Shown here piece by piece: positions 32,990 to 44,665 of a stretch of 64,000 bases of DNA. Numbering within the stretch: the stretch's first letter is position 1; every line of letters starts with the position of its first letter. Where the stretch lies: contig CM034310.1 in the NCBI GenBank assembly GCA_019925795.1, positions 19,302,764-19,366,763 of the forward strand, written 5' to 3'. The notes beneath the pieces are model-generated. The model searched no databases, was not told the DNA's origin, and saw only the letters and a program-made list of their open reading frames with translations. The stretch is from Dendrobium chrysotoxum. Lineage: Eukaryota; Streptophyta; Magnoliopsida; Asparagales; Orchidaceae. Both the position numbers and the translations under genes were made by a program.

Positions 32990-34603
32990 CTAAACGTCGT
33001 GAGTGATAGTGTCTCTTCCTAGTAGTGTATGAAACATGCTTTGATTAACTTGCAACAGAATTTTTAAAAGGTGGCGGTGCATAAAACTGTTCAAAGGTAG
33101 CGGTGTTTTGTTCTTTTTAAAAGCACTGATTTTTACTTCCAAAAACTCATTCTCTTTCTTTAAACTTGCAATTTCAAATTTTAAAGCGCCATTGTTACTT
33201 TCTACTTCACATGCCATTGTATCTAACTCTTTAAAAGCTTTTTCTAAATCAACATGCGTGGTTTTCAAAGAATCATGCTTAGAAACTAAATCAGAATATT
33301 TTTTGTTCAATTCATCAAACTCATCAAGCAGAGACATGTGATTGGAATCAAGTGTGGAATGATCTTTAACTACAGAATCATGCTCTTTTTGTAAAGTCAA
33401 ATAATCTAATTTCAAACTAGCATGGGTTTTCTTAAGCTTCCTATACGATGTATGAATCTTTTCAGAAACTTCAAATAACTGATCGTAAGTAAGCTCACAT
33501 ACCTCTTCCTGGTCCGACTGACCAGGGTGATCATCTGCCATCAGACACAAGTTTGTTTCCTCCTCTTCAGCTTCAGTCTCAGAAGAATCGGATGCAGAGT
33601 CTGCCCAGAACGCCTTCTGAATCCGCTTCTTATCCTTTCTGAACTTTGATTTCTCCTCACTCTTCTCCTTGCTTAGGTGAGTTTTAAGTGTCGGACAATC
33701 AGCCTTAATGTGTCCAGGCTTCCTGCATTCAAAACAAACTGATTCAGATGAACCCTTAAAGTTTTTATTGAACTTACCCTTGTTCCACTTCTGATAGTTC
33801 TTATGTTTCTTCCTTAGAAAGCTTTTGAATTGCCTTGTGATTAAGGCAACATCATTGCTATCAGACCCGAAAGTGCTAGCATCTGAATCTTTGGCCTTTA
33901 GTGCCACTGTCTTCTCTTTCTTGCGTTCACCTGCATCAAGTTGCCTTTGGTTCACCCCTTGCTCGTAAGCAATGAGTGATCCAAGTAAGCTGTCAATAGA
34001 GTAAGTATTTAAATCTTTGGATTCAGTAATAGCAGTAATCTTAGCATCATAAGAAGCAGGCAAATATCTAAGAATCTTGTTCACTCTTTCGTAGTTGGTA
34101 AGTTCTCTTCCTAAAGCATGCAAAGAGGTAACAATCTGAGTGAACCTTGTGTACATTTCTGAAATAGTCTCACTAGGTTTCATGCGAAAAAGTTCGTAAT
34201 CATGTAACAAGATGTTTAACCTAGATTGTTTGACTTCAGTTGTACCTTCGTATGTTATACATAACCTATCCCAGATTTCCTTTCTCGTTGTACAAGTAGA
34301 AACACGCATATAGTCTTCAGATTTCAAAGCAGAAAAGAAACAGTTCAAACATTTTGCATTCAACTGTGCTAAATCATGATCATCAAACGTCCAATCAGCA
34401 AACGGCAATTCAGTTTTCACATTGTTAATAATTCAAAAAGGTGGTTCGTATCCGTCCTTAACTAACATCCACATGCGATAATCAATAGATTGCAGAAAAG
34501 TAGACATGCGTGTTTTCCAAAAATCAAAAGGAATATTGTCAAACAACAGTGGTCTGGTAATAGAATAACCTTCAGCAGTATTACGATTATTACAGTTAGC
34601 CAT
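32990..34603 (-). pseudogene. Element B gag, one or few stops
   Basis: True start at 34603 (MANCNNRNTAEGYSITRPLL), matching A and C. A TGA at 34433-34435 interrupts it after 56 codons. The remaining 470 codons are open. Order: N-terminal FWKTRMSTFLQSIDYRMW; gag core TTRKEIWDRLCITYEGT, SEMYTRFTQIVTSL and SLIAYEQG; zinc knuckle CFECRKPGHIKADC at about 33690-33735; an acidic stretch; a heptad coiled coil (about 33110-33520); and a tail. The product would form the particle and bind element RNA. The long coiled coil is typical of SIRE-type gag. The next region up to the protease (32760-32990) reads KEPKPVWVPKTD and is frameshifted. Confidence 0.92.
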
Positions 34604-34644
34604 GGATCAAATTCAAAAGTTTTTAAACCTAAATGTTGAATCCC

Positions 34645-34656
34645 GCTCTGATACCA
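34645..34656 (-). other. Primer-binding site, initiator Met tRNA (element B)
   Basis: gctctgatacca on the plus strand, i.e. TGGTATCAGAGC for the element, 2 nt from the 5' LTR. Confidence 0.96.
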
Positions 34657-34880
34657 CTTGAAAGTTCGAAAGGGATGTTAAGCCCTAGTGAACTAGTCTC
34701 GAGGCTAACCAAGAGGGGGGGTGAATTGGTTATTTAAAAATTTCACGATAACAATAAAAATATTTTCGATACTTAGCAGCGAAAACAAGTAAACAAGAAC
34801 GAAAAGATCAACTAACGATATTCACCCAAGCAGTTTATATTGAAAAGTAAAGTGCAAAACTGAATCAGAAAAGCAAACCA

Positions 34881-34912
34881 GATTTTATAGTGGTTCGGTC
34901 AACTTGACCTAC
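34881..34912 (-). promoter_or_regulatory. Element B 5' LTR core promoter
   Basis: In element orientation: CGTAGGTCAAGTTGACCGAACCACTATAAAATC, given here as the TATA box CTATAAAATC (34881-34890) preceded by CCGAACCA and GGTCAAGTTGACC, a perfect 13-bp inverted repeat. The CGTAGGTCA..CCGAACCACTATAAA layout recurs in the LTRs of A, C and D. The LTR-specific deletion lies about 27 nt upstream of this TATA box. Confidence 0.7.
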
Positions 34913-35325
34913 GTCCCCAAGTGGAGAAGCCTGTACAAAACACCTCCTTTTCACCACACGGTGAGGCAGAGAACCTGACCTCCTTTCGCTTCCTCCTGAA
35001 GCAGGCAGAGAACCTTCGAACTCCTTTTGCTTCCACCTGAAGCGGGCAGAGAACCCCGGATCTTCTTGCGAACGATCCTCCCACGAAGAACACCGACTAG
35101 ATGACAGACGACGAGCGGAGAAGACGACTCTGATCCGTGCTTGGAGCAACCTTAGTGAATCCCTCACTAACTCCCTCTCACAAGATCTCTTCTCTCTCTC
35201 CCAACTCTCTCTTCTCTCTAGGGTTTCTCAGGGAAGGAAGGTAGCAAAAGATTTTCCCAAAAATTGGAAAAAGTTCTTTTAAAGGAGGGCTTAAAATTTG
35301 CCCTAAATCTCAACTAGTCGGCCAA

Positions 35326-36001
35326 GATCGTCCAGGATGATCGGTAGATCGTCCTGTACGATCAATTCAAATTCAGCTGATTCAGTCTGGACGATTAGGC
35401 TCTTCTGGACGATCAGTAGAAAAAGTTGTTCATATCGTCCCGTACGATACGGCGATCGTCCGGGACGATTAGTGCAAATTGAGGAAAATCGTCCAGAAGA
35501 CAGTTCGGGTCGTCCAGAGAAATCTATGCTGGACGACCAAAAAATGACTTGATCGTCCAGGCCGATTGGGACATCGTCCTATACGATTAGTTCAAAAAGG
35601 CCCAAAATCGTCCTGAACACAGTTCGGGTCGTACAGCTGAAATGTACAAGACGATCACGATGGTCCGGGACGATCCTGCGATCGTCTAGGATGATGTGAT
35701 CGTATCAATTAAACATTAATTGCTTTCCTTAATTACCAGACTAATTTAGGCATGATTGTAGTGAATCGTCCAGGACGATACACGTATCGTCCGGGACGAT
35801 CAGACCAAAATACTTAAAATAAAACTTGCCTAACTTAATCTGGCGGCTGGGAATTTCTGATTTGAGCATATCATCCCGTATGATCCAAAGATCATCCAGG
35901 ATGATCTGCTTAATCAGACCCTCTTAACTTAGTTGCCCTAATTAGGGTTTCTGTTTTAACTGGATCGTCCAGGATGATGCGACTATCGTCCAGGATGATC
36001 T
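35326..36001 (-). repeat. LTR palindrome array (element B, right LTR)
   Basis: Same array as 27388-28046, with one unit more (ccaggacgatacacgtatcgtccggg region near 35768-35800). Confidence 0.92.
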
Positions 36002-36251
36002 GAACAAAAATTGAACAGAAACTCTAACTCACTCAATCTCTCCCCCTGAGTGTGTGTGTGCAAGGTTACTTAGCTAGGGGATCAGTTACATTACAATTGA
36101 CTCAATAAAAGGAAAAATCATACATTTGACACACTTGGACCCGATCTTGAGTTGGCTTGAGTGGCTCGCGATCTTTTGTGCCTGAAACAGATTAGCCAAG
36201 CAAAAACACACTGGAAACATGTTTGTCATCATCAAAACCAGATTTGCAACA

Positions 36252-36256
36252 CTCAA
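36252..36256. repeat. Element B target-site duplication, right copy (CTCAA)
   Basis: Identical to 26648-26652. Confidence 0.93.
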
Positions 36257-36660
36257 TACTTGCCTGACCACAATAAATAAAGAAGTCATGAAATCAGATG
36301 CCTACCTAATCAGAACAAGATAATCAGGGTAAAGGGGGTGGTGAGGAATGCCTCCCAGGGACTCTGTCGGGCTCTCTCAACCGGGTAAGGTTCAACATCT
36401 TCCTGACCATATCGGCACAACAAATGAGGAATGACTCAATACTTACCTATCCATATTGGAATAGTGAGTAAAGAGTCAGGGTCTAATGCCTGCCTGATCA
36501 CAGCAAGGCAATCAGGGAAAAAGGGTGGTGAGAAATACCTCCCAGGGACTCTATCGGGCTCTCTCAACCAGGTAAGTAAGTAAACTGACTACCCACCTGA
36601 CCATATCAAATCAGCAGGATAGAAGGTGAAAGTTACCTCACACCAACCTGACACAGATTT
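36257..36660 (-). repeat. Ogre 3' region, tandem array 1 (part right of element B)
   Basis: Continues the array cut by B: cctcccaggg at 36351 and 36538, cgggctctctcaacc at 36369 and 36556, cctgaccatatc at 36400 and 36597. Confidence 0.85.
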
Positions 36661-36899
36661 GTACAGGGATGTGAGGGAGAAGGAAAACGTAAATGGAAAA
36701 ATTCTAAGAGAAAAGTTATCTAAGGAATCCCGAGCTAGCATTTTGGTTATCACGTGGTAGAGGATAAATCATCGTGGCCACAGGTATCCAAACACCGGCG
36801 GAATCTCTTAGGCAACCCTAATCCCATATAAAAGAGGGGAAGCATCAGAATGTTTCCTCAAAGGATAACAAGAAGAGGTACGCCCTCAGTGAAGTGCGA
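36661..36899 (-). other. Ogre 3' region between arrays 1 and 2
   Basis: Single-copy in the window, no coding potential recognised. Confidence 0.5.
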
Positions 36900-38110
36900 A
36901 AGGGGAAATCTCTTCTCAAGTGGAAAAATAATCGATGTAGCGAGGGAACACACTCACTATAAAGAGCAAAACTGCACTAAGGAGAAATAGTCACTAAGGA
37001 ATTACAGTGATACACCCGTGCTAACTGTTAGGGACCATGTAGGATGTGAAAACAATATCAACACATCCACGAAACCTCTCTGGCAGGTAAGAGTTAGGTC
37101 CCAATGGGAAAGTATGTGGTAAATGAAATTAGAGAACCGATCTTCTGCCAAAAAATTAAGGCTTGAAAAGAGGTCATAGTAACATCTGAGGCACGATATA
37201 TTACATCTTAAATAGGGAGAAAGATTGAGGTAGTGAGGGGACAAACTTGTCACCGAGGGTAATAATTATGAATAAAATAAAATAATCATCCAAAAGACCA
37301 TAGCAATAACACCCACACCAACTTGTGGGACCCTATGGGCAGTGAAAATAAGCACCCACATATTCGTAGAACTACTCTAGCAGCTAAGAGCTGGGTATGA
37401 ATGGAAGAGGAGCAGAAAGGGGGCTGATCTTTCCTCAGAAAAATAAACCTAGTCGAATAAAGAAGTGATGTTAACATCTAAGACATGATGTACTACATCA
37501 CAAACTGGGGAAATAACTCGAGGTAGCGAGGAGACACACTCGCCACCGAAGATAACAACTACGAATAGGATCAACGATCATCAGAAGCTCACAGTGGAGA
37601 TACCCACACAAACTAGTGGGACCCTATGGGAAGTGAAAGTGACCTCAATGCATCCATAGGACTACTCTGTCGGCTAAGAGTAGGGCGTGAATGGGAGGAT
37701 AGGTCGCTAAAAGGAACTAGGGAGCTGATCTTCTGCTAGAAAATCAACGCTCACAAAGTAGTGATGCTAACATCTGAGACTAAGTGTACTAGCTAACCAC
37801 TGGGGGAACAACTCGAGGTAGCAAGGGACACACTTGCCATCGAGGATAGTAACTTGGAGCGGAATCAATAATTATCGAAAGCTCATAGGGGTGACGCCCA
37901 CACTTATTAGTGGGACCCTGTGGGAAGTGAAAGAAATAACACCACATCCACAGAACTACTCTAGCAAATGAGACTAGGGTAGGAACGTCAGAGTAGGTTG
38001 CTAAAAGAGGTCGGGGAGCTAATCTTCTACTAGAAAATCAAAGCTCACATAGAAGTGATATTAACATCTAAGAGAAGATGTACCTCATCACTAATAAAGA
38101 CTACCACAAT
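36900..38110 (-). repeat. Ogre 3' region, tandem array 2 (about 294-bp period)
   Basis: Four imperfect units. The anchor gggacc(c/a)t.tggg.agtgaaa starts at 37031, 37327, 37618 and 37912 (spacing 296, 291, 294). A second anchor, gaggtagcgag..acac(a)ctcgcc, occurs once per unit. Several short minus-strand frames here are by-products of the repeats. Confidence 0.92.
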
Positions 38111-38440
38111 CATAAAGAGTTATAACAACACAAGTGTGGGGTTATCCTTGAAGAAATAACCTAGACGCTTAGAAGGAGAGGAAAAGAGAAATTTAGGGGA
38201 ACTTGAGCTCTTGGAGAGTAAAATCGGGTTCCACCTGAGACAAGGGTAACCTATTTTGCTCACCTGAGAGCTTCCCTCTTTTGTATTATTATCACATGTT
38301 TTTTTAATCATATATTCACAATCATAGTTTGGGCATGCCCCATACTGTCAAAGATAAGACATGGTAGAGGGAATGTTTACCATATCCACGAGTCACTCCT
38401 AGTATGAAAATACACCCTAACGATTGGAACCCAAAGAGAG
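38111..38440 (-). other. Ogre 3' region between arrays 2 and 3
   Basis: No gene seen. The 38120-38311 frame is short and resembles nothing known. Confidence 0.5.
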
Positions 38441-38686
38441 GAAGATATGATTGGCTTTGATAACCCAGGCCATATTCATCATATGAATAAACTGGGGAGA
38501 GAGAGATTATATAGGATCCTATAAAGGAGTGAAATACTAGCTTTGTTAACCCAGGCCAGATTCAACTAATGTGAATGAACTGGGGAGCACAATCATATCA
38601 AAATTAATTTATGAATGAAAATTGAGCTAGGGTGGTGGATCAACATTACCATTTCTAACTAACATAGGTTGGTATGGACCCAACAT
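38441..38686 (-). repeat. Ogre 3' region, tandem array 3 (part left of element C)
   Basis: aacccaggcca..attca.....gaataaactgggga recurs at 38462 and 38548. The array resumes after C at 48466 and 48648. With C removed the spacings are about 86, 173 and 182 bp. Confidence 0.75.
38682..38686. repeat. Element C target-site duplication, left copy (AACAT)
   Basis: AACAT before TGAAAGTTTG. The right flank at 48427-48431 is AGCAT, one mismatch. Confidence 0.75.
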
Positions 38687-40545
38687 TGAAAGTTTGATAG
38701 GGATGCTAAGCCCTTATGAATTAGTCCCGAGGCTAACCAAGAGGGGGGGTGAATTGGTATTTTTAAAAATTCGAGAGCAAAACAACGATTTAGAAAATCT
38801 TTTTGAATATTTTAAAACTTTTATAGTTATACAATGATATGCAGATATTCAACGATAACAGAATAATAATCACAATCACATAATCATCAACAGAAAGTAA
38901 ATGTGAAAAATAATCAAAAAGAACACACCGGATTTTATAGTGGTTCAGTCAACTTGACCTACGTCCACTCCCCGTAGCCTCCCCTCTGAGTATTGCACTA
39001 ACACTAAGTGACTCTCCTTCTGCTCCCATAGTAAGGCTGAGAAGCCTGTACAAAAACTCCTTTCCACCAACCCGATGAGGCAGAGAACCTGAACTCCTTT
39101 CACTTCCTCCTGAAGAAGGCAGAGAACCTAGACTCCTTTCGCTTCCTCTCGAAGCAGGCAGAGAACCTGAACTCCTTTCGCTTCCTCCTGAAGCAGGCAG
39201 AGAACCCAAATCTTCTTGCAAACGATCCTCCCACAGAGACACCGATAAGATAAGAGACGACGAACGGAGAAGATGACTCAGATCCTTGCTTGGAGCAACC
39301 TTTGTGAATCCCTCACAAACTCCCCCTCATAAGATCCTCTCTCTCTCCCAAGCTCTCTCTCTCAAGGATTTCTCTGGAAAGGAAAGTGGCAAAAGATTTT
39401 TCTTACTAAAAAAAAGATATTTTATACGAGGGCTCAAAAATTACCTTAAATCTCAACTGGTCATCAAAGATTGTTCAGGATGATCGGTCGATCGTCCTGT
39501 ATAATCTATTTAAAATTACATGTATCAGCCTGGATGATCTGGTTCCTCTAGATGATTAGAAGACAAAATTTGTTCATATCGTCTCGTACGATTCTGCGAT
39601 CATCTGGGACGATTAGTGTTAATCAGGAATTTCGTCCAGAAGACAGTTCTGGTCATCCAGGGGAACTTGTGCTAGACAATCTCAAAATGAGTTGATCGTC
39701 CAGGATGATCTGTATATCGTCCTATATGATTAGTTCAAAAAAGATAAAATCATCCTACACACCGCTCTGTTCGTACTGCCAAAATATCCGGGATGATCTT
39801 AAAATGACTTGATTGTTTGGGATGATATCACGATTTTCCCATATAATTAGTTTAAAATTAAGAATATCATCGTACACACAACTCTGTTCGTCTAGGTAAA
39901 GTGCAGTAGACGGTCAGGATTTTACATGTATCGTCCAGGATGATCTTGCGATTGTCTAGAATGATATGATGGTATCAATCAGATATTAATCGCTTTCCTT
40001 AATTACTAGACTAAATTAGGCATGATTGTAAAGGATCGTCCATGATGATAAACGTATCGTCCGGGACAATCAGACCAAATATCTAAAAATAAAAACTTGC
40101 CTAACTTAATCTAGCGACTGAGAATTTCTGATTTGAGCCTATCATCCTGTATGATTATAGGATTGTCCAGAATAATCTGTTTAATTAGATTGACTTAACA
40201 TGGATGCCCTAATTAGGGTTTTTATTGTCACTGGATCATCCAGGACGATGTGAATATCGTCTAGGATGATCTGAACAAAAAATGAACAGAAACTCTAATT
40301 CATTAAAACTCTCCCCCTGAGTGTGTGTGTGTAAGGTTACTTAGCTAGGGGATTCTTTACATTACATTTGACTCAATAAAGATGAAAATAGTACATTGGA
40401 CCTGAATTACAAAACATACTGACTCAATCTTGGGCTAGCTTAAACTTGCAATTGTTCTTGCGGACATAAAAAGTTAGACAATCAACCAGAAATAGAAATG
40501 TTTGCTATCATCAAAATTATAATCCTTAAAACCAGATTTGCAATA
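38687..40545 (-). repeat. Element C 3' LTR (left)
   Basis: TGAAAGTTTG at the left; the right end ATTTGCAATA is changed from ATTTGCAACA. It is followed by the reversed PPT atctccccctttttta. TATA context gattttatagtggttcagtc at about 38930-38950. Confidence 0.93.
39470..40275 (-). repeat. LTR palindrome array (element C, left LTR)
   Basis: Same organisation as in B. Cores are mixed CGTCC, CATCC and TGTCC, for example gatcgtccaggatgatctgta near 39695. Confidence 0.88.
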
Positions 40546-41665
40546 ATCTCCCCCTTTTTTATGATGGAAAACATTTGTTATTAATTTCAAAATCAGTAAT
40601 TAAACAGCGGGTGAATAATATACGAACACTAAACTAACCCAAAACACAAGAACTACTACTCCTCCTTTTGACATCTCAAAAAGGGAAAATAATATATAGA
40701 AACAGTAAAACTAGTACAAGTTGAACACAAGAAAATATTAAAAGGATGAACTCAAAAAGGCCATTTTATTGAATCGATCAGCTCCAGTAAATCAAAATTT
40801 TCCCTTGAGTTTCAATTTAAAAAACCAATAAGAAGAAAAATTGACAACGCTGAAATCCAAAAAAGTTAGAAAATCAAATTTCGAAACTCCTACCTCGGAC
40901 ACCTTACGGGTTCAAATTCCTTTCAAACAAAAGTCTAATTTAGAAGAAAGAAATTAAATTTGAAAAGAGATCCTTTCAAGCCTCGTTCCAGAAAAATATC
41001 TGATAAAATAGTACTACAAAGTAAGGAATCATAAATCATGATTTTTCGTTTTAAGCTTTTGAAAATATTAAATGGCACATGGATTTTTTTAGGACATTTA
41101 AAGATCTGAAAAGGAAGAAAGCTTATTTCGTTGTGGGCTCATTTTATGCCTCTTTTTTTATTTGTTTGGTGCTTTGCACATCTTTTAATTTTTGATACAC
41201 TTTGTGTATCTTTTCAATTTGGCGATATTGTGCTTCTTTTCAGCTTTGAGCTCATTTTGTGCCTCTTTTTATTTTGGCACTCTTTGCGCATCTTTTGTAA
41301 GCTTCCTTCCTTTCATAATCGTTAAAGAGTCTCAGCTGTAAAATTACCTTCCAGACATAAGAGACGACAAAACTCATTCTCTATAATAAGGAAGAGTAAT
41401 TCACAAAACAAAAACCATACATCATATGATAAGTGTAATCACTTGATTAAAAAAAATATAATAATGATTCAAAACTTTGAAAATACTATTTATATGAGGT
41501 AGATTACTGTAGGAAGATAAAATAGATCTCTATTTCAAAAACTAACTTTTTAATTTTGAAGAAGATTTTTATCCAAAGGAAATAATACACCATTAAAGGA
41601 GTTAGATGAAGAGAAACAATCATCAATATTTCTTCCCTTTAACAGATCCAGAGGAGTCATCAGAT
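40546..41665 (-). other. Element C reversed PPT and 3' UTR
   Basis: Non-coding. At 41125-41310 the ggctcattttatgcctc / gcacatctttt module recurs as in A and B. Confidence 0.8.
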
Positions 41666-43058
41666 TCATGCATTTATGTCAATCACACCCAATATGGTCC
41701 TCAAAATGCTGAATAAGTCAAAGGCCAGTGGTTTAGTAAAAATGTCAGCTAGTTGATTTTCAATTGCTACGTGATGTAGCTCAATGTCCCCTTTTGCAAC
41801 ATGGTCCCTAATGAAGTGATGCCTTATGTCAATGTGTTTGGTTCTTGAATGTTGGATAGGATTCTTAGAAATGCAGATGGCAGTTGTATTATCACATAGA
41901 ACTGAAATTGTGCCAACAGGTAATCCTAAATCCAAAACTTATTGCTTTAACCAAAGGACTTGGGCCACATAACTTCTTAAGGTAATATACTCAGCTTCAA
42001 CAGTGGAAAGTGCAACTGAGTTCTATTTTTTACTAGACCAGGAGACTAAAGACTGTCCTATGAATTGGCAAGTTCAAGAAGTGCTCTTTCTATCCACCCT
42101 ACACCCTGTAAAGTCAGAATCATAATATCCAATAATCTAAAAAGAAGTGCTGTGCCTAGGGTACTAGATTCCTAGATTTGGGGTCCCTAAAAGATATATA
42201 AGAATTCTCTTAACAATAGTTAGGTGGGACTCTTTAGGATCAGCTTGAAACCTAGCACAAAGACAAATACTAAATATAATATCAGGTCGGCGAACAGTCA
42301 GGTAAAGTAGTGATCTAATTATTCTCCTAAACTTCTTCTGATCAACATATTTTTCATTTGAATCCTTATCTAACTGAACAGTGGAACTCATGGGAGTGTT
42401 GATTGGCTTAGCTTTGTCCATTTCATATTTCTTCAAGATATCCTTAGTGTATTTCGATTGATTCAAAAAAGTTCCATCATCCATTTGCCTTATGTTAAAT
42501 CTCAAAAAATAGGATAATTCTCCCATCATACTCATCTCAAACTCCTTACTCATTGTCTTAAAAAAATCATCACATAAATTTTTATCACAAGATCCAAAAA
42601 GTATATCATCAACATAGATCTGGATAATGAGTAGATCATCTCCTACTTTCCTAAGGAAAAGGGTGGTGTCTACGCTCCCCTTAACAAACTTTTTTTCTAG
42701 TAGGAATGTGTTAGGGTGCCTGTTTTAATCCATATAAGGTCTTTTTTAATTTGTAAACATGATTTGGATATTGAAAACTCTCAAAACCTGGGGGTTGCTC
42801 TGCAAAGACATCCTCTTTTATTACCCCATTTAAAAAGGCATTCTTGACATCCATTTGAAACAGCTTAAATCCCTTATAATAGATAAAGGCTAGTAGCACC
42901 CTAATGGCTTCCAATCAAGCTATAGGGGCAAAGGTCTCCTCAAAATCAATCCCTTCAATTTGATTGTACCCCTTAGCCACCAATCTTGTCTGATTCCTAA
43001 CCACCACACCAGAATTATTCATCTTATTCTTAAAGACCCACTTGGTTCCCTCTACACT
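41666..43058 (-). pseudogene. Element C reverse transcriptase and RNase H
   Basis: Collinear with B: GTKWVFKNKMN, FEETFAPIA, FQMDVKNAFLNG, then QIYVDDILFGS at about 42600-42630 with the catalytic acids kept. RNase H shows STVEAEYITL, CDNTTAICISKNP, KHIDIRHHFIRDH and LADIFTKPLAF. Breaks: TAG for Arg or Trp near 43060 and 42915, a deletion near 42710 that removes the AWYERLSTF start, several stops at 42120-42165, and TAA at 41939-41941 after WLKQ, which B shares. Confidence 0.9.
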
Positions 43059-44665
43059 TTAATTCCTAGGTCTTTCTACTAACTCCCAAACATCGTTCCT
43101 TATAAATTGATTCAATTCCTCTTGCATAGCTAAGATCCAAAACTCATAAAAAAAAGCTTGATTGATGTTGGTGGGTTCAGTCATTGAGATAAAGGTAGAA
43201 TGATTTATTTCCTTCCTAAGTCCATGCCTAGTTCTAACACCTTCAGAAGGGTCTCCTAAGATCAGTTCTTTAGGATGACTCGAAGCATATCTCCAATCTT
43301 TAGGAAAAGTATTTTCAGGTTCTACCCTTTCCTCCAAATTTACATTTTTAACTCTTTGGGTAATCTCTCCTACATCTTCTTCTTCCTCAACTCTAGTCTC
43401 CTTAGGATTAGATTCATCAAACACCACATGAGTTGTCTCCTCCACCACCAAAGTCCTCTTATTAAACACCCTAAAGGATTTCCCCACACTAGAATAGCCT
43501 AAGAACACTCCATCAGATTTAGGGTCAAATTTTCCTAAGAATGATTTCTCATTTTCAGAATGAAAACCTTACAACCAAAGACATGGAAGTGGGACAGGTT
43601 TGAAGTTCTATCCTTAATAATCTCATAAGGTGTCTTATTCAGATTTGATCTGACATTCACCCTATTCAGCACATAATATGCAGTGTTCACCACTTAAACC
43701 CAAAAGTATTTTGGAAGTGAATACTCAGCAAGCATGGCTCTAGAAGCTTCCACTAAGGTCCTATTCATTCTTTTAGCTACCCCAATCTACTGAGGGGTCC
43801 TAGGAGCTGAATAGTTATGGCTAATCCCTTTCTCCTCACAGAATATTCTAAATCTCACATTTTCAAACTCTCCACCATGATCACTATGAATAGTCAAGAT
43901 CTCATAACTTAACTTCCTCTGAATCCAAGTGGAGAAAGACTTAAATTCATCAAATGACTCAAATTTATGTGACAAAAATCTAATCCAAGTGAACCTCGAG
44001 TAATCATCAACAATCACAAATCTATAGACTTTCCCGCCTAACCTGGCAGTGCTAATGGGTCCAAATAAATCCATGTGAAAGACTTCTAAAGGTCTAGAGG
44101 TGTTGATGTCCTTAATTGAGTGGAAAGAGGAGTGGACTTGCTTCCTTAATTGACATGCATCACACAGGTGGTCCTTAGTGAACTTATGCTTGGGGACACC
44201 TCTAACTAAGTCCTTTTGGGTGACTCTCCTAAGGGTTTTCATACTGGCATGACATAATCTCCTGTGCCACAACCAAGACTCATCAGCAGCAGTTTTTAAG
44301 TAAATTGAAGCATCAATTTTAAAGTAGCTTACATCCAGCATGTAGACATTATTGATCCTTTGTCCCTGCAAAATAATTTTGTTATTTAGGCTTATAATAC
44401 AGCAAGTGGGCAGGAACTTGATGTTGTATCCTTTGTCACAAAATTGACTGATGCTCAGCAAGTTGTGTTTCAATCAATCTACAAGAAAAATATTATCAAT
44501 AATGAAATTTTTTGAATCACCAATTGTACCTACTCCTACTACCCTCCTAGTGGTGTTGTCTCCAAGTGTAACCTTGCCTCTAGCCTTGGCCTCCAGCAAA
44601 CTAAATTGATTGCATCTCCAGTCATATGTCTTGAGCATCCACTATCCAGGTACCACATGCTCTCA
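43059..44665 (-). pseudogene. Element C protease and integrase
   Basis: Protease YLDSGCSRHMTGD lies near 44625-44660 and is followed by a frameshift. Integrase keeps WLWHRRLCHASMKTL, CDACQLRKQ, HMDLFGPIS, IHSDHGGEFENVRF and GVAKRMNRT, so the DDE triad can be read. A TAG at 43787-43789 interrupts TPQ*IGV exactly where B has its stop. A frameshift near 43510-43560 separates the C-terminal part, VFLGYSSVGKSFRVFN. All are minor breaks in an otherwise collinear protein. Confidence 0.9.

Larger units (their letters stand above)
26653..36251 (-). mobile_element. Element B: complete SIRE/Maximus-type copia retrotransposon
   Basis: 9599 bp on the minus strand with two 1.6-kb LTRs (about 96-97% identical over the 400 bp compared), PBS, gag, protease, integrase, RT, RNase H, a 1.4-kb 3' UTR and PPT. 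TSD CTCAA is perfect. Gag, long LTRs and the AAAAAGGGGGAGAT-TGT terminus are those of the SIRE lineage. There is no env-like ORF between RNase H and the 3' LTR. Several stops and a small frameshift make it non-autonomous, although it is the youngest LTR element here. Confidence 0.93.
34659..36251 (-). repeat. Element B 5' LTR (right)
   Basis: 1593 bp. Compared with the left LTR it lacks 71 bp (replaced by 6 nt at 34917-34922) and has one additional palindrome at about 35775-35800. Its palindrome array runs 35326-36001. Confidence 0.95.

Noticed and set aside
37002..38311. Minus-strand ORFs of 63-83 codons
   Set aside because: They recur with the 294-bp array and have no conserved reading frame between units.
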